In this document: positions 34,287 to 45,728 of the stretch, in pieces
Numbering within the stretch: position 1 is the first letter of the stretch
Layout: every line of letters begins with the position of its first letter
DNA from: Mycoplasmopsis felifaucium ATCC 43428
Lineage (GTDB): Bacteria; Bacillota_I; Bacilli_A; Mycoplasmatales; Metamycoplasmataceae
Length of the DNA stretch: 61,468 nt
Assembly: GCF_000687775.1 (NCBI RefSeq)
Contig: NZ_JHXS01000002.1
Coordinates: 1-61,468, forward strand
Direction: 5' to 3'
Translations under genes and position numbers: made by a program
Notes under the pieces: model-generated
Told to the model about the DNA's origin: nothing
What the model saw: the letters and a program-made list of their open reading frames with translations, nothing else
Database searches by the model: none

Positions 34287-34607
34287 ATGAAGAAAATATA
34301 TAGACTTCAAAAGAGTTGAGAATTTGATGAAATAATCAAAAAGAAAAACCAAATTGTTAATAAATATCTTGTGCTTTATTTTGCTCCCGCTAAAGATTTC
34401 AAAGTTGGAATCACTGTTCCAAAAAAATTCTGCGGTGCATTTTGAAGAAATTATTACAAGAGACAATTAAAAACAATTATTCATTCTTTAAATATTTATG
34501 ACATCAAATATCACTGTGTGTTAATTTTAAGAAAAGAATTTTTGAATGAAACATACTCTGAAAAATATGACGCCACAATGAAAATGTTTAAGAAATTAAA
34601 GAAATAA
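34287..34607 (+). CDS. rnpA: Ribonuclease P protein component
   Basis: Protein subunit of RNase P, which trims the 5' ends of tRNA precursors; 106 residues. The RNA-binding signature is present as WRNYYKRQLK in the VPKKFCGAF context, the mycoplasma form of the RNxxKRxxR helix. KNQIVNKYLVLYF forms the first strand. It starts 26 bases after rpmH and ends 3 bases before yidC. The catalytic RNA gene (rnpB) is not in this window. Confidence 0.93.
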
Positions 34608-34610
34608 ATT

Positions 34611-36890
34611 ATGAAAGATTACAGATCAGATAATTTTAACTATTTTTCTAAAGAAGATCAAATCAAGAAGCAAAAGAAAAGTTTGTGAAAAAAGATTTGA
34701 TTTTGACTAAAAATAGTTCTTTATGTTATGCTGTTTGGTTTCTCATTAACAGGGTGCATCCAAAGCTGTGTTATTAAGACGTCAAACTATACTGGTGGTG
34801 GAATAGAATTCTACACATCAAAAGATAATGTTAGTCCACACGTTACTACTTTCAAGGCAAACAATGCCTTATCTAAATCTGAAATTGAAAAATTAAAATC
34901 TGATGGAGTAGATACTACTCAGTTTAATTTTGAACAAAATAATGTTCTTGGTTTTAAAGAACATCAATCAGCAAACTTTAATTTATCTAGAAGATTATAC
35001 GGAAATGTTTTAACAGATATTCAAAAGCAAACAGTTGAATATAACGGTGTCTACGGTGCATATAAAAATATTAATACTGCATTACAATTATTTGACACTA
35101 ACAACCAAATTATTGGTGGTGAACAACAAGCTGTTTACAACAAAAACAATAAATATATTTTTGCAACTGTACCTGTTGAAACTGATGAAAAAACTGTAAT
35201 AGGTTTTAAATATGAATCTATTTATAATCCCGGTGAATTAAAAGAATGAAGCTATATTGATCCTGGTTTTAATTTTGATTCATACTTTGTGTATGATAAA
35301 GCAGATAATAAATATAAACTTAATTTATCTGCATATGCTGACGATAAAACTAATACTGGTATTTTACTTAGTGGTAAATTTAAAGACAAAATCACCGTTG
35401 GTTCAGGCAAAACTGCTAGAGATGTTCAATTTGACAAAGAACTTTCTACATTAACTGTTGCTGATAATAATTACTACTATAATGCTGGTGTAAATAGCGA
35501 TCAATATGGTCTCGGTAAATTTAGACGTGATATTTTTGAAGCGTTAGCTACTTCAACATTCTATTCAGAAAATTCATCATTCTATACTAAAGCAATTGAA
35601 GAAGCAAAAACTGAATATGGTGTTAATAATTATTCAGAACTTTCAAAATATGTTGTTGCTCAAGTAACTTCAAAAGATAAAACTAAAATGCAAACCCTAG
35701 CTTTATCACCTACAATTTATGTTGCTTTAAAGAAATATACTGAAAATATTTCTCACTATATAAATAGAACAGGCTTTGTAGCCGAAAATCAAATTAATCC
35801 AGTGAAAATTCAATTGGTAAATCAATTTGACGAAGCACTTAAAAACTACAATGACCAGCTAAATATAGTTAATAATGCACAAGTAGCCTATGATTCATTG
35901 AAAACACCTGAAAATAAAAAAGTGTTAGATGAAGCGGTGGCAAAATTAAATGGTTATAAAAAATTACTTGAAGGAGCTAACTCAAGTTTAAGTCAAAACT
36001 TGACTATAACTTCGCCAGCACCCGGCTCAATAATGACTGTAAAACAAAGCTTACTTTCGAATATGCCATTAAATAGCGAACCTCAAAGAGTAATTTATGA
36101 TTGGGGAACAGCTTGAAAACTTGGTCCATTCTACGGTTTATTTGTTTGACCATTAGCATATATATCAAGTGCATTAACTACAGCAATTCCAATTTGAAGC
36201 GGGTGAGGCACAATTATAGCTATTTTAGTAATTACAATCGTACTTCGTGCTTTAATGCTAGGTGTGACATTTAAGTCAACTGTCAATCAATCAAAACAAG
36301 AAGAACTTAAATCTAAAAAAGCAAAAATTGATGCTAAATATGCTGAGTTTAAAAATAATAAACAAATGAAAGCAAGACAACAAGCAGAGATAGCTGAACT
36401 ATACAAAAAAAACGGGATTAATCCACTTGATGCGTTTGCAACAATGATAATTTCGCTTCCTGTGTTCCTTGCTATTTGACGTGTTATCCAAGCATTACCA
36501 GATATGAAGTCAACCGTATGACTTGGAATGTCATTTGCCGAAACCTCATGACAACGTTTATTCTTCCATACAGAATGACCATATTTAGGACTTCTTATTG
36601 TCGTAGGTATTGTTCAAGGTATTTCACAATTCTTGCCTAAGTTACTTACTATGAAGAAGTTCAAAGAGCGTACAAATCTTGAGGAAGCAAAAGCATTGAA
36701 GAAACAAAACAAAACACAAACTATTATGTCTCTTCTATTCTTCTTCATTACGTTTATCTTTAGTGCTGGTGTTCAAATTTATTGAATTATTTCAGGTCTT
36801 TGAACAATTGGTCAAACCCTTGGAATTCATTACTTCAAAAAGACAGCCTACTATAGAAGAAAATATCTTCAAAAGGAATCAAAAATATAA
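34611..36890 (+). CDS. yidC: Membrane protein insertase YidC/SpoIIIJ with a large extracellular insertion
   Basis: Inserts membrane proteins alone or with SecYEG. 759 residues against about 260 in Gram-positive SpoIIIJ. A basic N-terminus leads to a hydrophobic segment (about 30-48) with a lipobox LTGC at 46-49, so lipid anchoring at Cys49 is likely. About 450 residues then form an Asn/Tyr/Lys-rich extracellular domain with a helical stretch near 400-470. The YidC core starts near 498 (GPFYGLFVWPLAYI). It holds a TIVLRALMLG helix with the conserved Arg, a cytoplasmic coiled-coil hairpin, and NPLDAFATMIISLPVFLAIW, then further helices and a Lys/Arg-rich tail. It is the third gene after rpmH-rnpA. 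Confidence 0.9.
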
Positions 36891-36894
36891 TTTT

Positions 36895-36916
36895 AAGCTA
36901 GCTAAGCTAGCTTTTT
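36895..36916 (+). terminator. Intrinsic terminator after yidC
   Basis: Perfect 8-base stem AAGCTAGC/GCTAGCTT (36895-36902 with 36906-36913), loop TAA, followed by a T-rich tail. Confidence 0.85.
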
Positions 36917-36933
36917 ATTCTTTTTATTTTATA

Positions 36934-36939
36934 TATAAT
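36934..36939 (+). promoter_or_regulatory. Candidate -10 box of lplA
   Basis: TATAAT 34 bases before ATG 36974, with AAAGGAAC in the leader. Confidence 0.4.
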
Positions 36940-36973
36940 TAAAAGGCAGAAAAAACATATTAAAAGGAACAAA

Positions 36974-37954
36974 ATGAAAATTTTTAACATTAAAAACACT
37001 TCTCCATACGAAACATTAACTCTTGAAAACATCATTATGAATGACAAAAACATAACAGAAGATGTCTTGTTAATTTACCAACACGATAATTCAATTATTA
37101 TTGGACAAAATCAAAACATGTATGAAGAAATCAACCTTGATTTCGTAAAAGATCATAATATTACTCTTGCAAGAAGAAAATCAGGCGGCGGGGCTGTTTA
37201 CCACGACTTAGGTAACCTTAATTTTAGCTTCATCACTGATAAATCAGATGACAATAGCTACCAAAGATTTTTAACTCCTATTATTTCATTTTTAAATTCT
37301 TTAGGTATCCAAGCGGAATTCCACGGACGTAATGATATTCTCGCAAATGGTTGTAAAATAAGCGGAAACGCACAATATATTCAAGGCCACAGAATCGTTA
37401 GCCACGGTACTCTTCTATTTAATGTAGATATGACTTACTTAGCAAAAGCCTTAAATCCAAATAAAATTAAATATGAATCAAAAGGTATTAAATCACACAG
37501 AGCAAGAGTCGCTAATATCATTGATATACTACCAGAAAAAATGACAGTTGCAGAATTCAAACAAAAACTAATTAAATACTTTACTCAAAACTCATTCGGG
37601 CACCTTGACGAAATACCGATGAATAAATATCAACAAAAATTCGATGAACTTTCAAATAAATTTAAGTCTGATGAATGAATTTTTGACAAGTTTGCTGACT
37701 TTAACTACACAAACACTGAAAAATTTGCTGGTGGTTTAATTACCGTTAAAGGTCAAATTGTTGATGGTTATATTAAAAATATTAAATTTGAAGGTGACTT
37801 CTTGAGTAAACAAGAATTAAATGACATTGAAAAAGCCTTTTCAGGTGTTCACTATGATGATGATTCTATTATGACAGTTTTAAACAACATTAACCTAGAA
37901 GAATACTTCGGCACAATTACTAAAGAAGAATTATTCTCGCTTATTAGAGGCTAA
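36974..37954 (+). CDS. lplA: Lipoate-protein ligase A
   Basis: Attaches free lipoate, via lipoyl-AMP, to the lipoyl domains of 2-oxo acid dehydrogenase complexes or GcvH; 326 residues. Motifs: IIGQNQNMYEEI, ARRKSGGGAVYHDLGNLNFSF, the GRNDILANGCKISGNAQ segment with the catalytic Lys, and the HGTLLFNVD strand. The C-terminal accessory domain starts near 235. It follows its own promoter and precedes the hydrolase gene by one base. Mycoplasmas cannot make lipoate, so salvage is expected. Confidence 0.93.
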
Positions 37955-37955
37955 A

Positions 37956-38759
37956 ATGTACTCAAATATTAAAATAATGGATGAAAACATCCATTACTTT
38001 TACGAAGATAATCCGAACAACTTACCTGTTGTTTTGTTTATTCACGGCTATAATGACAGTTGTAAGACTGTCATGCCTTTAATATTTCAAAAAAATCGCA
38101 AATATGTCATATATGGCTTAGATTTACCTGGTTGTGGTTTATCAACAAACAATAAACCAATAACCTTAGAATATTATAATAATATTCTAAAAGAGTTTAT
38201 TCATAGGCTTTTTGGAGACAAAAGCATAATTTTACTTACTCACTCTATGGGTAGCGTCCTTGGTTTAAATAATTACAGTTTAAATAATGTTACAAACTTG
38301 ATAATGTTAGCACCTTTAAATTATGCTCTAGTGGACAATGTTCAGCAAAAGGAACAGTTACATAAATGACTTTTGCCCAATGATTCAAATGATATTTTAG
38401 ATTCATATCTAAACTTAGTTTATAAGCCTACTGAAACTTTTAAAGATAGATACAAACTTATATCAAAAGATTTAGAGATTAAAATTAGTGAAAACCACAA
38501 TAAATATGCTTTTTTAGTTAATAATCAAATTTTGAATATCAATTACCTCACTGAGTCTATTAAACTAATTTTTAATCAATCTAAACAGTACTACATTGTT
38601 TATACCGAAAATGATAAATATGTACTTCCTTCACAAATAAACAAAATACAATCTGAATTCCCGAGAAATCAATATATTGAGCTAAAAAATTGTGGACACG
38701 CCATTTTATACCAAAAAGCCTATGAAATTAATGAATTAATTAATTCATTAATAAAATAA
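37956..38759 (+). CDS. Alpha/beta-fold hydrolase
   Basis: 267 residues of the alpha/beta hydrolase fold. The oxyanion region is VVLFIHGYNDS, the nucleophile elbow is THSMGS (Ser about 111), an acid is probably the Asp in YTENDKYVLP, and the catalytic His is in CGHAILY near the C-terminus. No signal peptide, so it is cytoplasmic. The substrate cannot be read from the sequence; esterase, lipase and haloperoxidase-like names are used for such mycoplasma proteins. It follows lplA directly, which could hint at release of lipoate or fatty acids from esters or amides, but this is only neighbourhood evidence. Confidence 0.82.
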
Positions 38760-38763
38760 AATA

Positions 38764-38769
38764 TATAAT
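38764..38769 (+). promoter_or_regulatory. -10 box of the PQ-loop gene
   Basis: TATAAT 8 bases before the first ATG (38778) and 11 before the second (38781). There is no Shine-Dalgarno sequence, so the transcript is probably leaderless or nearly so. Confidence 0.45.
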
Positions 38770-38777
38770 TTTAAACT

Positions 38778-39551
38778 ATGATGAATAAAATTTTTAACTC
38801 TTTTTACATTAATGCCAACCACCCTGTATCAGGATGATTTATTATAATTTGTGGGTTTTTAGGGGCGTGCATGACAATTATTATTGGATTACCACAAGCA
38901 ATTCACTTATTTAAAACGAAGAAAGCAGGACTAGTAAAATATTATTCTTTCTGAATTTTCTTTGTTGGTATTTTAGGTTGAATAGCAATTGGGGCTTTTG
39001 ATCCCTCACAGAAAATTTTTATATTAGTTATAGCTAACATACTTTGCGGAACAATCTATATTTTTGTGTTATGGCTAATTTATAGATATTCTAGTGTCGC
39101 TAATCGTAGAAATAAACAGTGAATTGTTTTAGCTATTTCTTCAGTATCAATGGCATTAATAACAATTGCAGCTATCTTCGGTCTAGCTAAACCTGAATTA
39201 AAAACTCCAAGTTTATTACAAGCAATTTTTGGGCAAATAATTCCAATTCTTACAACTTTTGCTTTCTTACCTCAAGTATTAAAATCAATAGAATCAAAAG
39301 ATTTTTCTGGGATGTCATTAGGGATGGTTATTGTATTTGTAGTTGCAAACATATTTTGATGTGGCTACTGATTGTCATTCATTTTTAATAACGGAATACA
39401 ACCGCAATATTTAAGTGCTATTACTTGACAAGTAATTTCATTATCGCTTTATATATTAGTCCTTGTTTTAATGCTATTAAACAAGAAGAAAACAACTGTT
39501 TTAAAGGTAAATCTGGAACAAGAACCATTTGTAGAATTAAATGGAAAATAG
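38778..39551 (+). CDS. PQ-loop repeat (SemiSWEET/MtN3-like) membrane protein
   Basis: 257 residues and about seven membrane helices arranged as two triple-helix units. Each unit carries a PQ motif: GLPQAIHLFKTKKAGLVKYYSF near residue 45 and FLPQVLKSIESKDFSGMSLGM near 165. Two PQ-loop units in one chain is the layout of lysosomal/vacuolar amino-acid carriers and of SWEET-type transporters; bacterial SemiSWEETs have a single unit. A solute carrier at the cell membrane is the likely role and the substrate is unknown. The gene overlaps no neighbour and lies 7 bases before asnA, so the two are probably co-transcribed. It starts from ATG ATG; either could be used. Confidence 0.75.
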
Positions 39552-39558
39552 GAGATTA

Positions 39559-40539
39559 ATGTACCAATCAAAATTAAATATTAAAGAAACACAGCAAGCA
39601 ATTCAGGATTTAAAATTTGCTTTTACTAAACAATTAAATAAAGAACTAAACTTAACGAGGGTTTCAGCTCCTTTATTCGTTACAAGTAGTTCAAAAATAA
39701 ATGATGGGTTAAATGGAGATGAGCCTGTTTCATTTTCTCCCAAACAATGAGATCAAAAAATTGAAATTGTTCATTCTCTTGCAAAATGAAAAAGAGAAGC
39801 ACTTCAAAAATATAACTTTTCGGCAGGTGAAGGGTTATGAACCGATATGAACGCTATAAGAAAAGATGACGAAGTTGATTATAAACATTCATTATATGTC
39901 GATCAATGAGACTGAGAATTAATCATTGAAAAAGAGGACAGAAATATTTTATTTTTGAAGAATATAGTTAATAAAATTTATAACGCTATTAGATATGTAG
40001 AAAATAAAATTGTTTTTGCTAATCCTAAACTTAAAATAAAGCTTCCAAAAACATTATTTTTTATAAGTTCCACAGATCTTTATAATATGTACCCTGATTT
40101 AAGTCCTGAAGAAAGAGAAGATAAAATAGCAAAAGATAAAACAGCTGTATTCATCTATGAAATAGGCTTTAAACTACCAGACGGGACACCACAATCTAAA
40201 AGAGCATTTGACTATGACGATTGGAAACTTAATGGTGACTTAATCTTTTATGATGAAGTAAATGATAAATCGTTAGAAATATCCTCAATGGGCATTAGAG
40301 TTGATTCAAAATTATTACAAGATCAATTTAATTATCAAAATAAACAAGCTTCAGATCTAGGCGAATATCATATAAAAGTTTTAAATGATCAACTTCCTTT
40401 AACAATAGGTGGTGGAATTGGACAAAGTCGCTTAAGTATGTTTATTCTTGAAAAGAAACATATTGGTGAAGTTCAAGTAAGTATTTGATCTGAACAAGAA
40501 CTTCAAGAAGCTTTTAATGAAGGCGTCAAATTACTTTAA
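39559..40539 (+). CDS. asnA: Aspartate-ammonia ligase (asparagine synthetase A)
   Basis: Makes asparagine from aspartate, ammonia and ATP; class II synthetase-like fold, 326 residues (usual about 330). Motifs: LTRVSAPLFVT near the N-terminus, EIVHSLAKWKREAL, GEGLWTDMNAIRKDD with the substrate-contact residues, YVDQWDWE, and the C-terminal TIGGGIGQSRLSMFIL motif 3. GGAGATTA precedes ATG 39559; an in-frame ATG 18 bases upstream lies inside the end of the PQ-loop gene and is less likely. A terminator follows the stop by 8 bases. Confidence 0.95.
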
Positions 40540-40547
40540 AAATAAAC

Positions 40548-40576
40548 ATAAGCACACATTTGTGTGCTTATTTTTT
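40548..40576. terminator. Terminator between asnA and the convergent yaaA-dnaN-dnaA unit
   Basis: ATAAGCACAC (40548-40557) pairs with GTGTGCTTAT (40562-40571) around a 4-base loop, followed by T on the plus strand. The stop codon of the minus-strand yaaA-like gene lies in the stem, so the hairpin serves both sides. Confidence 0.8.
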
Positions 40577-40789
40577 GCTTTGTTTTACCATATATATTTC
40601 ATTATTGATTCATACTACGTCATCAACATAAACTTTAGAGCTTCTGCCATTTGGTTTATTATTATTAATTAAAATTTTATTAGTTTCTAAGAAATATTTT
40701 ACTTGTCCACCTGTTGAAACCAAACCTATTTTTTTGATTAATTTACCTATTTCAATGCAGTTATCTTTAATATAAATTTCTGGTCCCAT
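40568..40789 (-). CDS. YaaA/RlbA-like S4-domain RNA-binding protein
   Basis: A 73-residue protein typical of the S4-like family found after dnaN in Firmicutes (B. subtilis YaaA, between dnaN and recF). The pattern is IEIGKLIKKIGLVSTGGQVK, then ILINNNKPNGRSSKVYVDD, matching the helix, turn and strands of the S4 RNA-binding fold. It starts 2 bases after the dnaN stop codon. YaaA is linked to ribosome assembly in Bacillus. It is the last gene of dnaA-dnaN-yaaA; recF, the usual next gene, is missing, and the terminator hairpin follows immediately. Confidence 0.85.
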
Positions 40790-40791
40790 AA

Positions 40792-41901
40792 TTATCTTCT
40801 CATCGGCGTAACTATTTGTTTAGAATTTGGATTTGATTTAGATAAAACAAGAATTTTTTGTATTTTATCATCAAATAGAAAAATTATTTCGTCATCTAAA
40901 ATATTTAAAGCATCTTTTAAAAAGTTATAGTTAATATCAAAGATCATTGAACCACCTTCAATATTAAATTGAGATGTTTTTACAAACGAATCTCCTATTT
41001 CATCTAAACGACTATAAATACTTAATTCATTTTTGTTAATTTTTATTTCAATTCTATTTTGTTTTTCACTTGTATTTAATCAAATTTTATTTAATAAACC
41101 ATTGATTTCTTTTTTGTTTATTGTTAATTTATATTTAGTTTCGCTTAATACTTGATTAAATAATTGTTCAATATCGTGAAATGGTAAATCTGTAATTCTT
41201 GCTGTAGTAATTGTATTTTTATATTCAACCCCAAACTTAACAGAGTTATAAAATAAAGTAATTGTTTCTGGTGCATCAGTTGGAATTAATTCTTTTACAT
41301 CTTTAGCGTTTACATTGAAATTAAATTCATCTAACTGCTTACCTGTATTAATACTATAGTAAGCTAATCTATAGACGTCTGTAGCTGCTAAATTTAATCT
41401 AGAACCACTTGACTTAAAGTTAATACATTTATATATTAAATTAGCTTCTGTACTTGCAGCGAATGCAACATCTTTTACTGCCTTTCTAAATTCGTTAGTA
41501 TCGATTTCAAATTTTTTAATATTTAAGTTTTCATCTATTTTTATAAATGAGTTTATATCAGAAGTATTTAGGTTATATCTAGAATCTTCTTGTAATATTT
41601 CTAAATTATTGTTTAAGTCAGTTTTTAATTCAATAAAACCACTTAATTTTTTAACTATATTTTTAAGCAAATTGCATTGAACTAAAATTTCACCTGTTTG
41701 TTCAACAAAAACATCATTATCATCAACATCAATATATTTAATAATTGATGTAACTTCGTTGCAAGCTTTAAATATTATTTTTTCTTCTGATGCAGAAATT
41801 AATATACAACGCATACTAAAGAAAGAACTTGTTGGATCTGTAAATCTAGAAACTATTTCAATTACATTATCTAAAACATTTTTATTTATTCTTATTTTCA
41901 T
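40792..41901 (-). CDS. dnaN: DNA polymerase III sliding clamp (beta subunit)
   Basis: Ring-shaped clamp that tethers the replicative polymerase to DNA; 369 residues, the usual length. The sequence is strongly diverged, as in other mycoplasmas, but the three-domain pattern is seen: MKIRINKNVLDNVIEIVSRF, GEILVQCNLLKNIVKKL, the FAASTEANLIYKCINF strand and helix in domain 2, NLAATDVYRLAYYSI, and the C-terminal IVTPMRR (family: LIMPMR). GAGGAAAT precedes ATG. It lies downstream of dnaA with a 140-base gap holding DnaA-box-like sequences. Confidence 0.95.
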
Positions 41902-42041
41902 ATTTCCTCACATTAATTTTTGTTTATATATATGATATATTTTGTGATTATGTTTATAAAAACGAAAAACAATTATTTTTAACATTTTTTCATCATAAAA
42001 CAAACTTTTTGCTGTTTTTTATAATGTTAATAACTTATAGA
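41902..42041 (-). promoter_or_regulatory. dnaA-dnaN spacer with two DnaA-box-like sequences
   Basis: The 140-base AT-rich spacer contains TGTTTATAA (41951-41959) and TGTTAATAA (42025-42033), the complements of TTATAAACA and TTATTAACA. The same two variants occur next to the perfect box upstream of dnaA. The spacer also contains the dnaN leader. Two-part origins flanking dnaA are known in mycoplasmas and Bacillus. Confidence 0.5.
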
Positions 42042-43430
42042 TTATTTGTTTTTATATAATTCATCGCTAATTTGTGAGATAGTTCTTTTTAATGAACTGT
42101 CACCTTGATCTGATTCTTTATTTATTTTATTAATAGCATTTGTTACCGTTGAATGGTCACGATTTCCAAATATTTTGCCGATTTGTTCTAATGAAACATC
42201 AATAAGAGATCTAATTAATCACATAGCTATATGTCTTGCTAATACAACATCTTTTTTTCTTGTTTTTCCTAAAATGTCTTTTTTAGAGACTTTATAGTAT
42301 TTTGCTATATATTCAATAACCATATCTGGTGTAATTTTTTCTTTAACTTGCTGAATATCTTTCAATATAGAGTTTACAACCGTAAGTGTATATTTTGAAT
42401 TTGTCTTGATTATGTCAGTGTTATAAAATTTTAATCTATTAACCGCACCAATTAAAGACCTAATACTGTTAGCATAATTTCTCACAATATATTGTTTAGC
42501 ATCTTTCTCTCATAATTCTGGACTAAGATTATTTTTATCTATCATAAAGTTCAAAATTTTAAGTAAGTCAGCTTGAATTGGTTCTTTAATTTCAAGTTGT
42601 AATCCTATTGATAAACGAGTTATTAATCTTTGGTCGAACATATTATTTAATGAATAAATTGGCCTGTCTGAACAAACAATAGTTAGTTTTTTTGAACTTA
42701 TTCTATAGTCTAATATGTTAAAAATTAAATTAATAGTTGCTTTTTTATTACCAATCCCATAGCTTTGAAAATCATCAAACAAAACAACATCCGATTCGTC
42801 AAATTCATCTCTTATTTTTTTAAGTTTGACTTGGTCGTTTTCCTGTAAGAAAACACTTATATCTCTAGAAAAAGAGTTTGCATTTATATATTTAACTTTT
42901 GAACCTTCTTCTATTAATTTATTACTGATTGCGTGCATTAAGTGTGTTTTGCCCAATCCTGACTTTCCAAAAATGAATATAGGTACATATTCTCTACCGC
43001 CTTCAATAATATAATTCGCAACTCTTATTGCTTCTTTATTGAAATCACATTCAACATAGTTTTCAAAAGTTAAATTTTTATTTATATCACTATTGAACAG
43101 TTCACTTTTTATTAAAGAAACTTCCTTCTTCTTTTTGTTTGAATTTATCGTTGTCATATCTTCAAATCCATATGTACAAGGATGTTCAAAAGTTTCTTCT
43201 AAGGCTTTATTTATGCTATTTTCGTAAACACTAGCCACTGCTGAAATACTAGTAAGTTTAACGGTTGTCCCTATAGTCACGTGTGAACCTTCAACATTAA
43301 CAATTTTTAGATTGTTAAAAAATGATTTAAACATTAAAGGATCATTAATTTCGCTTACTAAAATATTTAAAAAAGTTTGTGTGTATGACTGCATTAATAT
43401 TTCTTTTTCATTCTTGACGTTTATTGACAT
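42042..43430 (-). CDS. dnaA: Chromosomal replication initiator DnaA
   Basis: AAA+ ATPase that binds DnaA boxes and opens the origin; 462 residues, the usual length. Domain I is at about 1-85, followed by a Ser/Asn/Lys-rich linker and the AAA+ domain with GKSGLGKT (155-162), Walker B VVLFDDFQ, and sensor regions with FDQRLITRLSIGL. The C-terminal DNA-binding domain ends with HIAMWLIRSLIDVSLEQIG-type helices and the box-contact motif GNRDHSTVTNAINKI. ATG 43430 is preceded by an AT-rich origin region, not by a clear ribosome site. First gene of dnaA-dnaN-yaaA. Confidence 0.97.
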
Positions 43431-43600
43431 ATCTAAATGATATATTTATATATTTATAATTTAATTAAATATTTAAAAAGTGTTACTTAATAACAAGTTA
43501 TCCACACAGTTATAAACATATTTATTAACAATTATCTGGTTTTAATAGACGAACATATTAATTTTTATTAAAAAAATTTATTTTTTTATAATTAATAAAT
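43431..43600. other. Probable replication origin (oriC)
   Basis: A 170-base, extremely AT-rich spacer between divergent dnaA and recD2. It contains a perfect DnaA box TTATCCACA (43498-43506), two overlapping or adjacent variants TTATAAACA (43510-43518) and TTATTAACA (43522-43530), and a small inverted repeat TGTTA-N5-TAACA (43481-43495). Long A/T stretches on both sides would serve as the unwinding region. Position next to dnaA and the box cluster support the call. Confidence 0.75.
43587..43592 (+). promoter_or_regulatory. -10 box of recD2-pth-tilS
   Basis: TATAAT 8 bases before the recD2 ATG at 43601, without a ribosome site; probably a leaderless or one-base-leader transcript. It overlaps the edge of the origin. 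Confidence 0.45.
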
Positions 43601-45727
43601 ATGAATAATTTTTTGAATTTAAAAGGACGCTTTAGAAAAATTTTATCAGGCGGGCCCGATAAAAATTGAGCTTATGCTTTTTGTTCATTTGTTGATGAGA
43701 ACAGTAAAAGTTATAGCGTTTATATGAAGAAAACTAAAATTGAGTTAGAAACATATTACAATATAGAAATAACTCCACAAACAAACCGAAATACATATAT
43801 GTTAGAGTCTGTTAGTGTTTACAAGCCTGAATCAAGTTTGGAAATTAAAAACTTAATTTTAACTAATGTTTCTGGTTTAGGGGCTGTAACTATGGAAAAA
43901 ATAGAAAGACACCTAGGCACAGAAATTTGAGAAACATTATTAGAAAACCCCGAACAAGTCCAAAAAGAATTAAAAAGTGCTGTTTATGATAATTTAAAAA
44001 AATTCTGTGAAACTTACAAAAATGATTCTCTTAGCTTTTTTGTAGATAATAATTTAACTCTTTTTCATTCAAAATTAATTCAAGTCTTCGGACAACAAAA
44101 CTTTATTGAAATTTTCAAAAAAGAAGATCCTTACGATTTATACATAGATTATAATTTTGACTTCACAGAAGTGGACACTTTTGCTAAGTTAATTGATCCA
44201 AATATTTCTATAAATAAGCGAATTAGAGCATTTATATATAAAACTTTTAGAGAATTAATGATGAATAATAACACTTGTTTTACAACATCTGAAATTTTTA
44301 ATTTAACATATAAAACTTTAAAAGAGTTTAATGTTGCTGTAACTTCTTACGATGAATTAACTATAGTTGTTCAATCAATGATAAAAAATAGAGAATTATA
44401 TTATGACAATTTAACTTCAAGAATTTCATTATTGACTACTAGAAACAAAGAAAATTTTATCGCTAAAAAACTATTTGAATTATCTTCGTCCAAAGACAGA
44501 AATAATTATGATATTAAATATTCTGAATCATTTTCTGAAAATCAAAAAAAAGCCTATGAAACAGCTTTAAAAGAAAAAATAAGTATTATTTCAGGCTATC
44601 CTGGAACAGGAAAAAGTTATGTAATTTCACATATTATTAGAACTCTAATAGATGGTAAGCATTATTCTAAAGAGGAAATAGCCCTATTAGCTCCCACAGG
44701 TAGAGCCGCAACAATTTTAAGCAAAAAGTGCCCAATCGAAGCAAGAACTATTCACAGCTATTTAAAATTATCAAAAGATGATGAACTAATTGAATCTTAT
44801 GAACAAAATAGCGACGCTAAAGTTGTAATTATTGACGAGTTTTCAATGGTTAATTTAAATATTTTTTATCTATTGCTTGATATTTGTAAAAAGATAGAAA
44901 AACTAGTAATTGTTGGAGACGAAAACCAGTTGCAATGTATTGGACCCGGGAACTTATTACATGATTTAATTGAATCTAAGAGGTTTAAACTAACTAAATT
45001 AAACGAAGTTTATAGAACTGAAAAATTAGATATATTTAATCATTTTGTAGACATAAATAGAAATAAGATACCTATCTTGCAAAGCGATTGTGTTTCTTTT
45101 ATTGAATATAATAATTCTGAATTTTTAAAACAAATTCCATATATTTATGAAGATAAAGTTAAACAATACGGTATTGATAATGTAGTTTTATTACTTCCTG
45201 CTTATATCGGTAGCGTAGGTATTAACGCAGTTAATTCAATTTTACAGTCTTGAAATGTTGCATATAGTGGATTAAAAGATAATCTGATCTTAGAAACTAA
45301 AAATAACAAACACACCTTTTTTATAGGTGATAAAGTAATTCAACTTGTTAATGACTATGATAAAAATGTGTTTAACGGTGAAATCGGATATGTTACATCA
45401 ATTAACAACGCAACTAAAGAAATCAAAGTAGACTTTGGGACAAAAGTAGTTGAATATTCAAAATCTGAGATTCTTGAAAATTTAAAGTTAGCTTATGCAA
45501 TCACAATTCATAAATTCCAAGGATCTGAAGCTTCATGTGTAATTTTTGGTATTTTTAAAAAACAAGTGGAACATATGCTTACTAAAAAATTATTGTATAC
45601 CGCCGTTTCGCGAGCTAAAGATGAATTAATGCTTTTAGGTTCAAGCACTTTATATATTGAAAAAATAGTTAATTCTGTATATGAAAATCCAATTTACACA
45701 AACATATCTGAATTTTTAAAGGAGTAG
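43601..45727 (+). CDS. RecD2-like superfamily 1B DNA helicase
   Basis: ATP-dependent 5'-3' helicase, 708 residues (B. subtilis RecD2 about 800). The N-terminal part has a helix-hairpin-helix stretch LTNVSGLGAVTMEKI (about 86-105). The motor core starts near 310: motif I SGYPGTGKS, motif Ia LAPTGRAA, motif II VIIDEFSMVN, motif III VGDENQLQCIGPGNLL. The C-terminal motifs are AYAITIHKFQGSEA and YTAVSRAKDELMLLG. RecD2 without RecBC acts in replication-fork repair. Its location at the origin, divergent from dnaA, is notable. It is followed by pth after one base; AAGGAG for pth lies in its last codons. Confidence 0.9.
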
Positions 45728-45728
45728 T

